64,000 bases of DNA from Streptomyces tirandamycinicus (GCF_003097515.1 NZ_CP029188.1:1851001-1915000), one strand, 5' to 3'. Shown: positions 7,332 through 16,013, counted from the first letter of the stretch. Notes: a model not told the origin generated them from the sequence alone. Program-made: numbers and translations.

Positions 7332-9463
7332 CCGAAGTCCTGTTCGTCGCCGCTGCCAAGCCGCAGTTCGGCGTGCTCGCCGACTCGGTGCGCAAGTTCA
7401 ACGCCCTGGGCGCGCGGGTGCACCTCGCGGCCACGTTCCACCTGGAGTCCTCCGCCGAGGAGGTCGCAGCGCTGGAGCTGTCCGGGCTGCACCAGCTGCC
7501 GCGCAGCGTCGCGCACCGCAGCCAGGCACTGCGCCGCAAGGCGCGTACGTCACCGCTGGGCATGCGGGTGTGGATGCAGGCCAAGCGCGACTCGTGGCTG
7601 CGGGAGCGGGCCCGCCGGGCGGACGTCATGGTCGCGCTCGACCCCGGAGCCGTGTACACCGTGTGGCGGCTGGCCCAGTACAACCGCGGCGCCGCCGCCG
7701 TGTTCGGCCTGGCGCCGGGCCTGAAGGCCGTCGAGGGCCTGACCGCGCAGGGCGGCAGTGTGCAGCGCCGCTCGGTGCTGCCGCCGCTGGACGCGGTGGC
7801 CCGCGACGTCCGGCGCTCAGTGGACGGGCTGCCGGCCGCGGTGATGCGGACCGCGACGGCACGTCCCGTGATGCGCTCCACCGTCGGGGCCCGGCTGTGG
7901 CGCACCGCCGTCACCGCCCCCGGTGTGCCGACCCGGGTGCGCGCCGCGACCTCCCGTTATGTCGCCGAGGGCATGCAGTGGGCCGGCCGCACGAGCGGTG
8001 CCGCCATAGCGCTCGCCGACGCCGCGTCGAAGATCCCGGACCTCCGGCTCAAGGCGCAGCTCCTCGACGAGGGCGTGATGAAGGAGATCGCGAAGGGCCT
8101 CAACCCGCGCCATCTCGACAGGGCGGTGGCGGCCCAGCTCGCCCACGCGGACCGGGAGTTCGCCGCCGGGCGCCTGGAGACGGCGGCCGGAGCGCTCGAC
8201 CGTGCGCTGTTCCTGCACTTCCACCGGGTGCTGCACATCGACCAGCTGTCCTCGCCGCTGGCCAAGGACGCGGAGGGCTTCGTCGCCCCGCTGTACCGCT
8301 CCGGGGCGATGCGGGCGCTGAGCCGTCCGCAGGGCCGGCGGACGCCGTACAAGAAGGCGCCCACCGACCGGCCGCTGCGGCTGCTGGTCACCACCAGCGC
8401 CAACGACAACTTCCTGCACCACATCCTGGACCACTTCGGCGACCACCCCGGCGTCGAGCTGCGCTTCCTGGACCTGGCCGCTTCGAAGCACCTGAAGCGG
8501 ATCGCGTGGGCGGGCCGGCGGATGCTGGAGGACCGGCTGTCCGGCGGCAGCAGCGACTACCAGGAAGAGGTGGAGCGGCTGTTCCGCCCCTACCTCGACT
8601 GGGCCGACACGGTGTTCCTGGACTGGTCGGTGGGCCCCGCGGGGATGCTCACCACCATCGACCCGGGCGACACCCGGATCGTGGTCCGGCTGCACAGCTA
8701 CGAGGCGTTCACGCGCTGGCCGCACATGACGGACTTCTCCCGGATCGACGACCTGGTCTTCGTGGCCCCGCATGTGAGGGACCTGGCGGTGTCGCTGGTC
8801 CCGCAGCTGCGCGGCGACCGGGCGCCCCGCTTCCACCTCGTCGACAACGCGATGGACCTGTCCGGCTTCGCCCGGCCCAAGCCCGCCGAGGCCCGGTTCA
8901 ACCTGGGGCTGATCGGGATAAGCCAGGTCGCCAAGGACCCCAAGTGGGCGGTGGACGTCCTCGAGCGGGTCCGCCGGCACGACGAGCGCTACCGGCTGAT
9001 CCTGGTCGGCGGGGACATGGACCCGAAGACGAGCATGGCGACCCGCGAGTACCGCCGCGAGTTCGAGAAGGAGCTGGCTCCCCTGGAGGAGTCGGGCGCC
9101 GTGGTCCGCCTGGGCCCGACGGACGACGTTCCGTCGAAGCTGCAGGAGATCGGCACCATCATCAGCTCCTCGGTCCGCGAGGGCTGCCATGTGGGTCTGA
9201 TGGAGGGCGCGGCGAGTGCCGCCGTCCCGGTCGTCCGCGACTGGCCGTTCTACGCGGGCAAGCCGAACAGCGCCCGCACCCTCTACCCCGAGGGCTGGGT
9301 CGTCGGCTCCCCCGAGGAAGCGGCGAAGCGGATCCTGGAGGCCACCGCCACCGAGGAGGCGTGGCGGAACGCGGGCAAGCTCGCGGCCGAGCACGCACTG
9401 TCCGCGTGGGACTGGCCCGTGGTGCGGAAGCACTTCGAGAAGCTGTTCCTCGAGGACCGCTAG
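7328..9463 (+). CDS. Large two-part glycosyltransferase with uncharacterised N-terminal region
   Basis: 711 residues. The C-terminal part (about 350-711) is GT4-like: LLVTTSANDNFLHHILDHFG opens a Rossmann-type domain, the donor domain contains LIGISQVAKDPKWAVDVLE and LVGGDMDPK, and SSSVREGCHVGLMEGAASA is the acidic donor-binding segment. The first 340 residues start with another Rossmann-like strand (VLFVAAAKPQFGVLADSV) but then become Arg/Ala-rich helical sequence that I do not recognise. It may be a degenerate second GT-B half or an assembly domain. GTG overlaps the previous stop (GTGA). The frame is open far upstream, but that part is the antisense-like shadow of the preceding gene. It is the last gene of the plus-strand arm, followed at once by a terminator. 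Confidence 0.8.
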   Translation: MTEVLFVAAAKPQFGVLADSVRKFNALGARVHLAATFHLESSAEEVAALELSGLHQLPRSVAHRSQALRRKARTSPLGMRVWMQAKRDSWLRERARRADVMVALDPGAVYTVWRLAQYNRGAAAVFGLAPGLKAVEGLTAQGGSVQRRSVLPPLDAVARDVRRSVDGLPAAVMRTATARPVMRSTVGARLWRTAVTAPGVPTRVRAATSRYVAEGMQWAGRTSGAAIALADAASKIPDLRLKAQLLDEGVMKEIAKGLNPRHLDRAVAAQLAHADREFAAGRLETAAGALDRALFLHFHRVLHIDQLSSPLAKDAEGFVAPLYRSGAMRALSRPQGRRTPYKKAPTDRPLRLLVTTSANDNFLHHILDHFGDHPGVELRFLDLAASKHLKRIAWAGRRMLEDRLSGGSSDYQEEVERLFRPYLDWADTVFLDWSVGPAGMLTTIDPGDTRIVVRLHSYEAFTRWPHMTDFSRIDDLVFVAPHVRDLAVSLVPQLRGDRAPRFHLVDNAMDLSGFARPKPAEARFNLGLIGISQVAKDPKWAVDVLERVRRHDERYRLILVGGDMDPKTSMATREYRREFEKELAPLEESGAVVRLGPTDDVPSKLQEIGTIISSSVREGCHVGLMEGAASAAVPVVRDWPFYAGKPNSARTLYPEGWVVGSPEEAAKRILEATATEEAWRNAGKLAAEHALSAWDWPVVRKHFEKLFLEDR

Positions 9464-9476
9464 CGAGCTGCATGCA

Positions 9477-9515
9477 GCAGGAGGGGCCCGGGACGATGTC
9501 CCGGGCCCCTCCTGC
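9477..9515. terminator. Perfect 18-bp hairpin between the converging island operons
   Basis: Stem 9477-9494 pairs perfectly with 9498-9515 around a 3-nt loop. It begins 13 nt after the stop of the large glycosyltransferase. It should stop the plus-strand arm and, being symmetrical, any read-through from galE. Confidence 0.9.
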
Positions 9516-9563
9516 ATCCCTCGGGCCTCCCGGTGCGGCCGGTGCCGGCCCGATGCGGTGTCC

Positions 9564-9593
9564 GGTGGCCCGCTGCGGGCCGGCCGGGCCACC
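9564..9593 (-). terminator. Hairpin downstream of galE
   Basis: GGTGGCCCG (9564-9572) pairs with CGGGCCACC (9585-9593) around a 12-nt loop, 30 nt beyond the galE stop on the minus strand. Confidence 0.55.
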
Positions 9594-9622
9594 GCCTCCG
9601 GCTTCCTACGGGCCACCGCCCC

Positions 9623-10591
9623 CTACGGGTGCCGCAGCCGCCAGCCCGCCCACGCGGACTCGACCATCTCCCGCACCTCGTGGCGCGCGCTCCAGCCCAG
9701 CTCCGCGCGGATGCGGTCGGCGGAGGCCACCACCCGGGCCGGGTCGCCCGGCCGGCGGTCCGTGACCTCGGGCTTGACGTCCGGGTGACCGGTGACGTCC
9801 TGGATGATCCCGACCATGTCGGCGACCGAGACGCCCTCGCCGCGGCCGATGTTGAGGATCAGCCGGGCCTCCGGGTCGGCGGCGAGCCTGCGGGCCGCGG
9901 CGACATGGGCGGAGGCGATGTCCTCGACATGGATGTAGTCGCGGATGCAGGTGCCGTCCGGCGTGGGGTAGTCGTCGCCGAAGATCCGCGGCGCCTCGCC
10001 GGACGTGAGCCGCTCGAACACCATCGGCACGAGGTTGAAGACGCCCTCGTCGGCGAGCTCGGGCGTGGCCGCGCCGGCGACGTTGAAGTAGCGCAGCGAG
10101 GCGGTGGCGACGGGGTGGACCCTGCCGACTGCCGTGACCAGCCACTCACCGGCGAGCTTGGTCTCGCCGTACGGGTTGATGGGCGCGCACGGCGTCTCCT
10201 CGGTGACCAGGTCGACGTCCGGCATGCCGTACACGGCCGCGGAGGACGAGAACAGGAACCGGCTCACCCCGGCGGCGACCGCGGCGTCGAGGAGGACCCG
10301 GAGTCCTTCGACGTTCTCCCGGTAGTAGTGGAGCGGCTTCTCGACGGACTCGCCCACCTGCTTCTTGCCCGCGATGTGCACGATGCCGGTGACGGCGTGA
10401 TCGCGCAGGACGCGGTCCACGGTGTCGCGGTCGAGGACGGTGCCGATCTCCAGCGGCACCCCGGCGGGCAGCCGCTCGGCACGCCCCGTGCTCAGGTCGT
10501 CGAGGACGACGACGTGTTCGCCGCCCTCCGCCATCGCCTTCACCACGTGCGATCCGATGAAGCCGGCGCCGCCGGTGATCAACCAGGTCAT
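9623..10591 (-). CDS. galE: UDP-glucose (or UDP-GlcNAc) 4-epimerase
   Basis: 322 residues, an extended short-chain dehydrogenase. NAD-binding TGGAGFIGSH is at residues 6-15, the catalytic SSSAAVYG and YGETK (Tyr-x3-Lys) motifs are present, as is CIRDYIHVEDIA. It interconverts UDP-Glc/UDP-Gal or the N-acetyl forms. ATG is preceded by AGGAAGG at good distance. It lies 80 nt behind the UDP-sugar dehydrogenase as the last gene of the minus-strand arm and would supply UDP-Gal or UDP-GalNAc for the same glycan. It need not be the Leloir-pathway GalE, which normally sits with galK/galT. Confidence 0.92.
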   Translation of the reverse strand: MTWLITGGAGFIGSHVVKAMAEGGEHVVVLDDLSTGRAERLPAGVPLEIGTVLDRDTVDRVLRDHAVTGIVHIAGKKQVGESVEKPLHYYRENVEGLRVLLDAAVAAGVSRFLFSSSAAVYGMPDVDLVTEETPCAPINPYGETKLAGEWLVTAVGRVHPVATASLRYFNVAGAATPELADEGVFNLVPMVFERLTSGEAPRIFGDDYPTPDGTCIRDYIHVEDIASAHVAAARRLAADPEARLILNIGRGEGVSVADMVGIIQDVTGHPDVKPEVTDRRPGDPARVVASADRIRAELGWSARHEVREMVESAWAGWRLRHP

Positions 10592-10671
10592 GGGAACCTT
10601 CCTGCAAGCGGGCCCTGCCCCACGCGTGCGCGGGGCAGGGCCGGGTCGTCGCGTACGGAGCGGGCCGTCCG

Positions 10672-11955
10672 TCAGCCGCCGATGACGACGCGGCGGACGC
10701 CCTCCCAGCGGGTCGGGTCGGTGGTGCGGCGGCCGTCGACCAGGACGGTGACGTCCGGCAGGTCGGAGGCGGCCAGCTCGCGGTACTCGGCGTGGTCCGC
10801 CTGGAGGACCGCGGCGGTGACCTTCTCGCCCCGGTGCGGGGTGAGGCCGTGCGCGGCCAGCTCCTCGGCGGTGTACATCGGGTCGGAGACGAACGGCACC
10901 GCGCCGCGGGCCTTGAGGGCCTCGACGGTCCCGAAGACGCCGGAGAACGCGGTCTCCTTCACACCACCGCGGTAGGCGGCGCCGAGCACGAGCACGTTGA
11001 CGCCCGCCAGGTCGCCGTAGGCGGCGGCGAGCAGGTCCACGGCGTACTCGGGCATGGCCGCGTTGGCCTCGCGGGCCGAGCGCACCACGGTCGCCTCCGG
11101 GTCGTTCCACAGGTACATCCGCGGGTAGATCGGGATGCAGTGGCCGCCGACGGCGATGCCGGGCTGGTGGATGTGGCTGTAGGGCTGCGAGTTGCAGGCC
11201 TCGATGACCTTCTTGACGTCGATGCCGTTCTTGTCGGCGAACCGGGCGAACTGGTTGGCCAGACCGATGTTGACGTCGCGGTAGGTGGTCTCGGCGAGCT
11301 TCGCGAGCTCGGAGGCCTCGGCGGTGCCCAGGTCCCAGACACCGTTCGGCTGCGGGAGGTCGCCGCGCTCGTCGAAGTCCAGGACCTGCTCGTAGAACTC
11401 CACACCGCGCGCGGTGGAGGCCTCGTCGATGCCGCCGACCAGCTTGGGGTAGCGGCGCAGATCGGCGAAGACCCGGCCGGTGAGCACGCGCTCCGGGGAG
11501 AACACCAGGTGGAAGTCCTCGCCCGCGGTGAGGCCGGAGCCCTGCTCCAGCATCGGTGCCCAGCGGGTGCGGGTGGTGCCGACCGGCAGGGTCGTCTCGT
11601 ACGAGACCAGGGTGCCGGGCTTGAGGCCCTTGGCGATGGCCTGGGTGGCGGAGTCCATCCAGCCGAAGTCCGGGGTGCCCTCGGCGTCCACGAACAGCGG
11701 GACGACGACCACGACCGCCTCGGACTGCGCGACGGCCGCGGCGGTGTCGGTGGTGGCGGACAGCAGCCCGGCGTCGACGGCCTGCTTCAGCTTGACGTCC
11801 AGGTCGTGCTCGCCGGGGAAGGGCTCGGTGCCGGCGTTGACCAGCTCGACGACCTTCTCGTTGACGTCGGCGCCGATGACCTTGTGGCCCTTGGCGGCGA
11901 ACTGCACGGCGAGCGGAAGCCCGATCTTGCCGAGCGCGACTACACAGATATTCAT
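10672..11955 (-). CDS. UDP-N-acetylglucosamine 6-dehydrogenase (WbpA-like)
   Basis: 427 residues of the UDP-glucose/GDP-mannose dehydrogenase family. The order is a Rossmann N-domain (MNICVVALGKIGLPLAVQFA), a central helical domain, and the catalytic cysteine in AVGGHCIPIYP at about residue 273. The C-terminal UDP-binding domain has LVLGAAYRGGVKETAFS. The N-terminal loop reads GKIGLPLA rather than the common GYVGLPLA. It would oxidise C6 of UDP-GlcNAc twice with NAD+ to give UDP-GlcNAcA, the first pathway step. The start overlaps the GT2 stop as ATGA, with AGGAA upstream. UDP-glucose or UDP-ManNAc as substrate is the alternative. Confidence 0.88.
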   Translation of the reverse strand: MNICVVALGKIGLPLAVQFAAKGHKVIGADVNEKVVELVNAGTEPFPGEHDLDVKLKQAVDAGLLSATTDTAAAVAQSEAVVVVVPLFVDAEGTPDFGWMDSATQAIAKGLKPGTLVSYETTLPVGTTRTRWAPMLEQGSGLTAGEDFHLVFSPERVLTGRVFADLRRYPKLVGGIDEASTARGVEFYEQVLDFDERGDLPQPNGVWDLGTAEASELAKLAETTYRDVNIGLANQFARFADKNGIDVKKVIEACNSQPYSHIHQPGIAVGGHCIPIYPRMYLWNDPEATVVRSAREANAAMPEYAVDLLAAAYGDLAGVNVLVLGAAYRGGVKETAFSGVFGTVEALKARGAVPFVSDPMYTAEELAAHGLTPHRGEKVTAAVLQADHAEYRELAASDLPDVTVLVDGRRTTDPTRWEGVRRVVIGG

Positions 11956-13583
11956 CGGGTCAGTTTCCTCTTCACACGGGACATCAGGTGACGCAGCCGG
12001 CTGCGCTCGCCGGACGGCGAGGACTCCCAGAGCGGAGCCGTGGTGATGACGAGCCGCCCCTTGGCGTTGGCGTTCGCGGAGACACGGTACGGGACCTTCT
12101 CGCGCCAGCGCCGGGCCAGCGGCAGCGGCCGGTCCAGGGTCCTCACCGGGACCTCGTACGTCGAGCCCGCCACGTCCAGATAGACCCGGACGCCGAGTTT
12201 GGCCCTGACGGGCTCGACGGGGATACGGGCGGTGAGCACCGTCCCCGTGCCGTCGTCGGTGCCGGTGCGGCTCAGCTCCCCCGCCGGGGCGGGGAGCTCG
12301 CTGCCCACCGGCAGCCTGCGGGCACCCGGCTTGTCGGCGCTCTTCGGCATCGCCTTGCCCGCGAGGCGGATCACGGCGCGGTCCGTCTCGCCCGTGACGG
12401 GGACGCGCACGGACAGGACCGCGGTCAGGTCCCCGCCCTGCTGCTCCCACCGCGCCGAGACCAGCCCGGTGCCCTCGGCGAGCTGCTTGGGCACGGACTC
12501 GCCGATCACCTCGTACAGCCGGTCCGGCAGCGCCAGGGCAGGGTCGCGGAACCCGGGGTAGCGCAGGAACGCCCGGCCGTCCTCCAGCAGCAGCGGAGGG
12601 GGCCCCGCGGCGGCCTCCTCCTCGATGGCGCGCACCAGTTCGGTGACGGCGCCGCGCTGGGCCAGCGCGATCCGCACCCGGCGCCGGACGTCCATCGCGT
12701 CGCGGAGCGGTTCGGTGAAGTAGTCGTCGGCGAGGGCGGCGATCCCGGCGCAGACCTGGACCTGCGTCGGACGGTCGAGTGCCGGGAAGTCGTGCTGGAC
12801 CAGCTTGGCGAGCTCCCAGGTGAAGTGGCGCCGGAACACCGCGTCACGCTGCGGGCCCGCCTCGATCAGCCCGGCCGTGAACTTCATGATCTCGGCGGTG
12901 CAGCGCAGCCGCGCGAGGTGGTCGGCGCGGTAGGTGATGTTGCTCGCGTCCCCGCGCTTGACCGCGTAGTAGTACGTGTAGTCCGCGAGGACGGAGATCT
13001 TCCGCGCCCGGACGCAGGCCTCGATCGTGAACGGCTGGTCGCTGCCGACCGGCAGGTCCTCGGGGAAGCGCAGCTTGTGCCGCTCGACCAGTTCGCGCCG
13101 GAACAACTTGGTGTTGGCCAGCGTGAAGGGCAGCGCCGAGTCGTACAGGCTGACGTCCGGGTCGCTCTTCTTGTAGAGCGCCTGGTGGACGTAGCGGCCG
13201 TTGGTGCCGACCATCTTGCCGACGACGACGTCGGAGCCGTGCTCGTCGGCACAGGCCACCATGCGCTTCAGCGCGTCCTCGCCGAGGCGGTCGTCGGAGC
13301 CGACGAAGTACACGTAGCGGCCGGTGGCCACCTCCAGGGCCCGGTTGCTGGGCGCCGCCGGGCCTCCGGAGTTGGGCTGGTGGATCACCTTCACGGTGCC
13401 GGGGTACCGCTCCGCGAAGCGGTCGAGTTCCCGGCCGCTGTCGTCGGTCGAGCCGTCGTCGACGGCCACGACCTCCAGCCGGTCCACTCCGATGCTCTGG
13501 TTCACCAGCGACTCGAGGCACTCGGTGAGGTACGGCATCGTGTTGTAGACGGCCACGACGACGGTGACATCCGGGGTGGTCAA
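11952..13583 (-). CDS. GT2 glycosyltransferase resembling wall teichoic acid transferase TarS
   Basis: 543 residues. The GT-A domain (1-about 300) has VTVVVAVYN, VVAVDDGSTDDS, NSGGPAAPSNRAL and the metal-binding SDD in VYFVGSDDRL. Beyond that, VGTNGRYV, LANTKLFRREL, PEDLPVGSDQPF and YYYAVKRGD follow in the order I recall from Staphylococcus aureus TarS. A long C-terminal region of beta-rich, carbohydrate-module-like sequence completes a TarS-like architecture. TTG is the start: it overlaps the preceding gene's stop as TTGA, matching the GTGA and ATGA couplings of its neighbours, and no other start gives the first strand. Likely adds a sugar to the wall polymer or its repeat. Confidence 0.85.
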   Translation of the reverse strand: MTTPDVTVVVAVYNTMPYLTECLESLVNQSIGVDRLEVVAVDDGSTDDSGRELDRFAERYPGTVKVIHQPNSGGPAAPSNRALEVATGRYVYFVGSDDRLGEDALKRMVACADEHGSDVVVGKMVGTNGRYVHQALYKKSDPDVSLYDSALPFTLANTKLFRRELVERHKLRFPEDLPVGSDQPFTIEACVRARKISVLADYTYYYAVKRGDASNITYRADHLARLRCTAEIMKFTAGLIEAGPQRDAVFRRHFTWELAKLVQHDFPALDRPTQVQVCAGIAALADDYFTEPLRDAMDVRRRVRIALAQRGAVTELVRAIEEEAAAGPPPLLLEDGRAFLRYPGFRDPALALPDRLYEVIGESVPKQLAEGTGLVSARWEQQGGDLTAVLSVRVPVTGETDRAVIRLAGKAMPKSADKPGARRLPVGSELPAPAGELSRTGTDDGTGTVLTARIPVEPVRAKLGVRVYLDVAGSTYEVPVRTLDRPLPLARRWREKVPYRVSANANAKGRLVITTAPLWESSPSGERSRLRHLMSRVKRKLTR

Positions 13584-14593
13584 CTGGCCACGCCCTCCGG
13601 GTCCAGCCGCACGGTCGTCCCGCTCTTGGCGGAGTCGATGACGGCGGCGGCGACCTCGACGGTCCGCAGGCCCTGCCGCAGCGTGCAGATGTCCTGGGAC
13701 TTGCCGAGCACCGCGTCCCGGAAGAGCTCGTGCTCGACGAGGAGCGGCTCGCGCTTGGGGATCGCGTAGCGGATCATGTCCCCCTCGGAGACACCGCGGA
13801 AGGCCTGCAGGGCCTCCCACTCGGTCGCCACGGCCGCGTTGGAGTAGAACGTCAGGTCGGCGGTGAGGGTGTCGGCGATGAAGCAGCCGCGGTCGCCGGT
13901 GACCGAGGTGAAGCGCTCCTTGAGCGGGCTCAGCCAGTTGACGAGGTGGCTGACCATCGTGCCGTCGGAGAGCTTGCCGACGGCCGAGACCATGTCCTCG
14001 TGCGGGCGGCCCGACTTGGAGACGGTGTGCGCCGCGATCGACGTGTACTGCTGGCCGGTGACCCAGGCCGTCAGGTCGATGTCGTGGGTGGCGAGGTCCT
14101 TGACCACGCCGACGTCGGCGATGCGGTGCGGGAAGGGGCCCTGGCGGCGGGTGACGACCTGGAAGACGTCCCCGAGCTCGCCGGCCTCCAGCCGGGCGCG
14201 CAGGCTGCGCAGGGCCGGGTTGCAGCGCTCGATGTGGCCCACGCCGGCCACCAGGCCGCGCGTCTCGAAGGCCTCGACCAGCCGGCGGGCGCCCTCGACG
14301 GTGTCCGCGACCGGCTTCTCGATCAGCGCGCCGACGCCGGCCTCGGCCAGCTTCAGGCCGACTTCCTCGTGCAGTGCGGTCGGGCAGGCCACGACGGCGT
14401 AGTCGATGCCGAGCGCGATCAGCTCGTCGACGGTGGACAGCACGGGGGCGCTCTGCGCCCAGCCGTTCTTGTCCCCCATGGGGTCCACGACGGCGACGAG
14501 TTCGACGCCGTCGAGCCCGGCCAGTACGCGGGCGTGGTGGCGTCCCATGGAGCCCAGGCCGATCAGGCCGGCCCGCAGTGCGGCGGCGGTCAC
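13580..14593 (-). CDS. Gfo/Idh/MocA-family UDP-sugar 3-dehydrogenase (WbpB-like)
   Basis: 337 residues. The NAD-binding GLIGLGSMGRHH is at residues 9-20. EKPVA, with the catalytic lysine at about 93, follows, and the C-terminal alpha/beta domain carries the DIDL motif (ATHDIDLTAWVTG). WbpB oxidises the 3-OH of UDP-GlcNAcA to the 3-keto sugar, the substrate for the aminotransferase encoded immediately before it. GTG overlaps that gene's stop as GTGA. The pairing of this family with a DegT aminotransferase is the usual signature of 3-amino sugar synthesis. Confidence 0.88.
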   Translation of the reverse strand: MTAAALRAGLIGLGSMGRHHARVLAGLDGVELVAVVDPMGDKNGWAQSAPVLSTVDELIALGIDYAVVACPTALHEEVGLKLAEAGVGALIEKPVADTVEGARRLVEAFETRGLVAGVGHIERCNPALRSLRARLEAGELGDVFQVVTRRQGPFPHRIADVGVVKDLATHDIDLTAWVTGQQYTSIAAHTVSKSGRPHEDMVSAVGKLSDGTMVSHLVNWLSPLKERFTSVTGDRGCFIADTLTADLTFYSNAAVATEWEALQAFRGVSEGDMIRYAIPKREPLLVEHELFRDAVLGKSQDICTLRQGLRTVEVAAAVIDSAKSGTTVRLDPEGVAS

Positions 14594-15708
14594 AGGTTCT
14601 CTCCCAGCGCGTTCACGGCGGTGACGATGCGCTCGAGGTCGCCCTCGGTGAGCGACGGGTGGACGGGCAGCGACACGACCTCGGCGGCCGCCCGCTCGGT
14701 CTCGGGCAGGTCCCAGTCGCGGCCTGCCTTCTGGTCCGGCTCCCAGTACGGCTTCAGCCGGTGGATCGGCGTCGGGTAGTAGACGGCGTTGCCGACACCC
14801 GCCTCGGTGAGCTTCGCCATGGCGGCGTCGCGGTCACCGCGGACCCGGATCGTGTACTGGTGGTAGATGTGGCGTGCGCCCTCCGCGACGACCGGGGTCA
14901 CCACGCTCGCCGCGGTGATGTTCTCCGAGAGGTACGCGGCGTTGGCGATGCGCTGCTCGGTCCAGCCGGGCAGCTTGGCGAGCTGGACGCGCCCGATGGC
15001 GGCGGAGACGTCGGTCATCCGCATGTTGGCGCCGACGATCTCGTTCGCGTAGCGCTGCTCCATGCCCTGGTTGCGCAGCAGCCGCAGGGTGCGGGCGACC
15101 TCGGCGTCGCCCGTGGAGATCATGCCGCCCTCGAGGCTGTGCATGTTCTTGGTCGGGTAGAAGCTGAACGTGCCGCCGGAGCCGAAGGCGCCGACCGGGG
15201 TGCCGTTCAGCGCGGCCGCGTGCGCCTGGCAGGCGTCCTCGACGACGGCCAGCTTGTGCTTGTCGGCGATGGCCGTGATCCGGTCCATCGCGGCAGGGTG
15301 GCCGTACAGGTGCACCGGCATGATCGCGGCGGTACGGGGGGTGATCGCGGCCTCGACCGCGGCCGGGGAGAGGCAGTACGTGTCCGGGTCGATGTCGGCG
15401 AAGACGACGTCGGCGCCGACCAGGCGGACCGAGTTCGCCGAGGCGGCGAACGAGAACGACGGGACGATCACCTCGTCACCCGGGCCGATGCCGAGAGCCA
15501 TCAAAAGGAGGTGCAGCGCGGAGGTGCCGGAGTTGACGGCCACGCAGTGGCGGCCGTCCACGAGCTCCGAGAAGCCCTCCTCGAAAGCGGCCACCTCGGG
15601 GCCCTGGACCACCCGGCCGCTGCGCAGCACGCGTACGGCCGCTTCGATCTCCTCTTCACCGATGACCGGGCGGGCAGCGGGGATGGGCTGCGCGTTGCTG
15701 CTCGGCAT
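14590..15708 (-). CDS. DegT/DnrJ/EryC1/StrS aminotransferase (WbpE-like)
   Basis: 372 residues, a PLP-dependent sugar aminotransferase. SGTSALHLLLMALGIGPGDEV binds the cofactor phosphate, VEDACQAH holds the PLP-pyridine aspartate, and FYPTKNM carries the Schiff-base lysine (about residue 187). In this setting it would transaminate UDP-3-keto-GlcNAcA, normally with glutamate, to UDP-GlcNAc(3NH2)A. It is the first gene of a five-gene minus-strand unit whose first four genes overlap by 4 nt. AAGGAGG lies 9 nt before the ATG, the strongest ribosome site of the island. Confidence 0.92.
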   Translation of the reverse strand: MPSSNAQPIPAARPVIGEEEIEAAVRVLRSGRVVQGPEVAAFEEGFSELVDGRHCVAVNSGTSALHLLLMALGIGPGDEVIVPSFSFAASANSVRLVGADVVFADIDPDTYCLSPAAVEAAITPRTAAIMPVHLYGHPAAMDRITAIADKHKLAVVEDACQAHAAALNGTPVGAFGSGGTFSFYPTKNMHSLEGGMISTGDAEVARTLRLLRNQGMEQRYANEIVGANMRMTDVSAAIGRVQLAKLPGWTEQRIANAAYLSENITAASVVTPVVAEGARHIYHQYTIRVRGDRDAAMAKLTEAGVGNAVYYPTPIHRLKPYWEPDQKAGRDWDLPETERAAAEVVSLPVHPSLTEGDLERIVTAVNALGENL

Positions 15709-15979
15709 TGGACGTCCTCCTTGAACACCGCGAGAGCTCTATATGGCAGAGGTCAGGGGTCTGCGGGGCGTCTTCGGGCCGCGCGAACCCCTCCGGCGTG
15801 ATGGCCGACGCCCTACCGAGGAATGCTGGGACCGGTCTGTCCCTTAACCGGGCCGGTCACCGACCGTAGTCTCCGGGTGAGTCCTCGGCACGGCAGCGAC
15901 CGCCGTCACATTATCAGGGATTTCCCAGGCAATTTCCGGGCCGTTAACGGCCCCAGGCATCAATTCCGAAACAAATGGC
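15709..15979. promoter_or_regulatory. Leader and promoter region of the minus-strand island operon
   Basis: About 270 nt without a gene. It must hold the promoter for the aminotransferase-led operon, read on the minus strand. A TATAGA about 35 nt before the start is a possible -10 element, but no TTGAC-like -35 stands at the right distance. Around 15907-15985 the sequence is markedly more AT-rich than its surroundings. No other structure was recognised. Confidence 0.4.
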
Positions 15980-16013
15980 GTGTCCCGCCCCCGAGTCCGC
16001 GGGGGCGGGACAC
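15980..16013 (-). terminator. Terminator of the RNase E/G gene
   Basis: A perfect 14-bp stem (15980-15993 with 16000-16013) and a 6-nt loop sit 29 nt after the stop. On the minus strand it is followed by CCATTTGTTTCGG, a T-rich tail that is unusual for this genome and makes it a classical intrinsic terminator. Confidence 0.85.
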
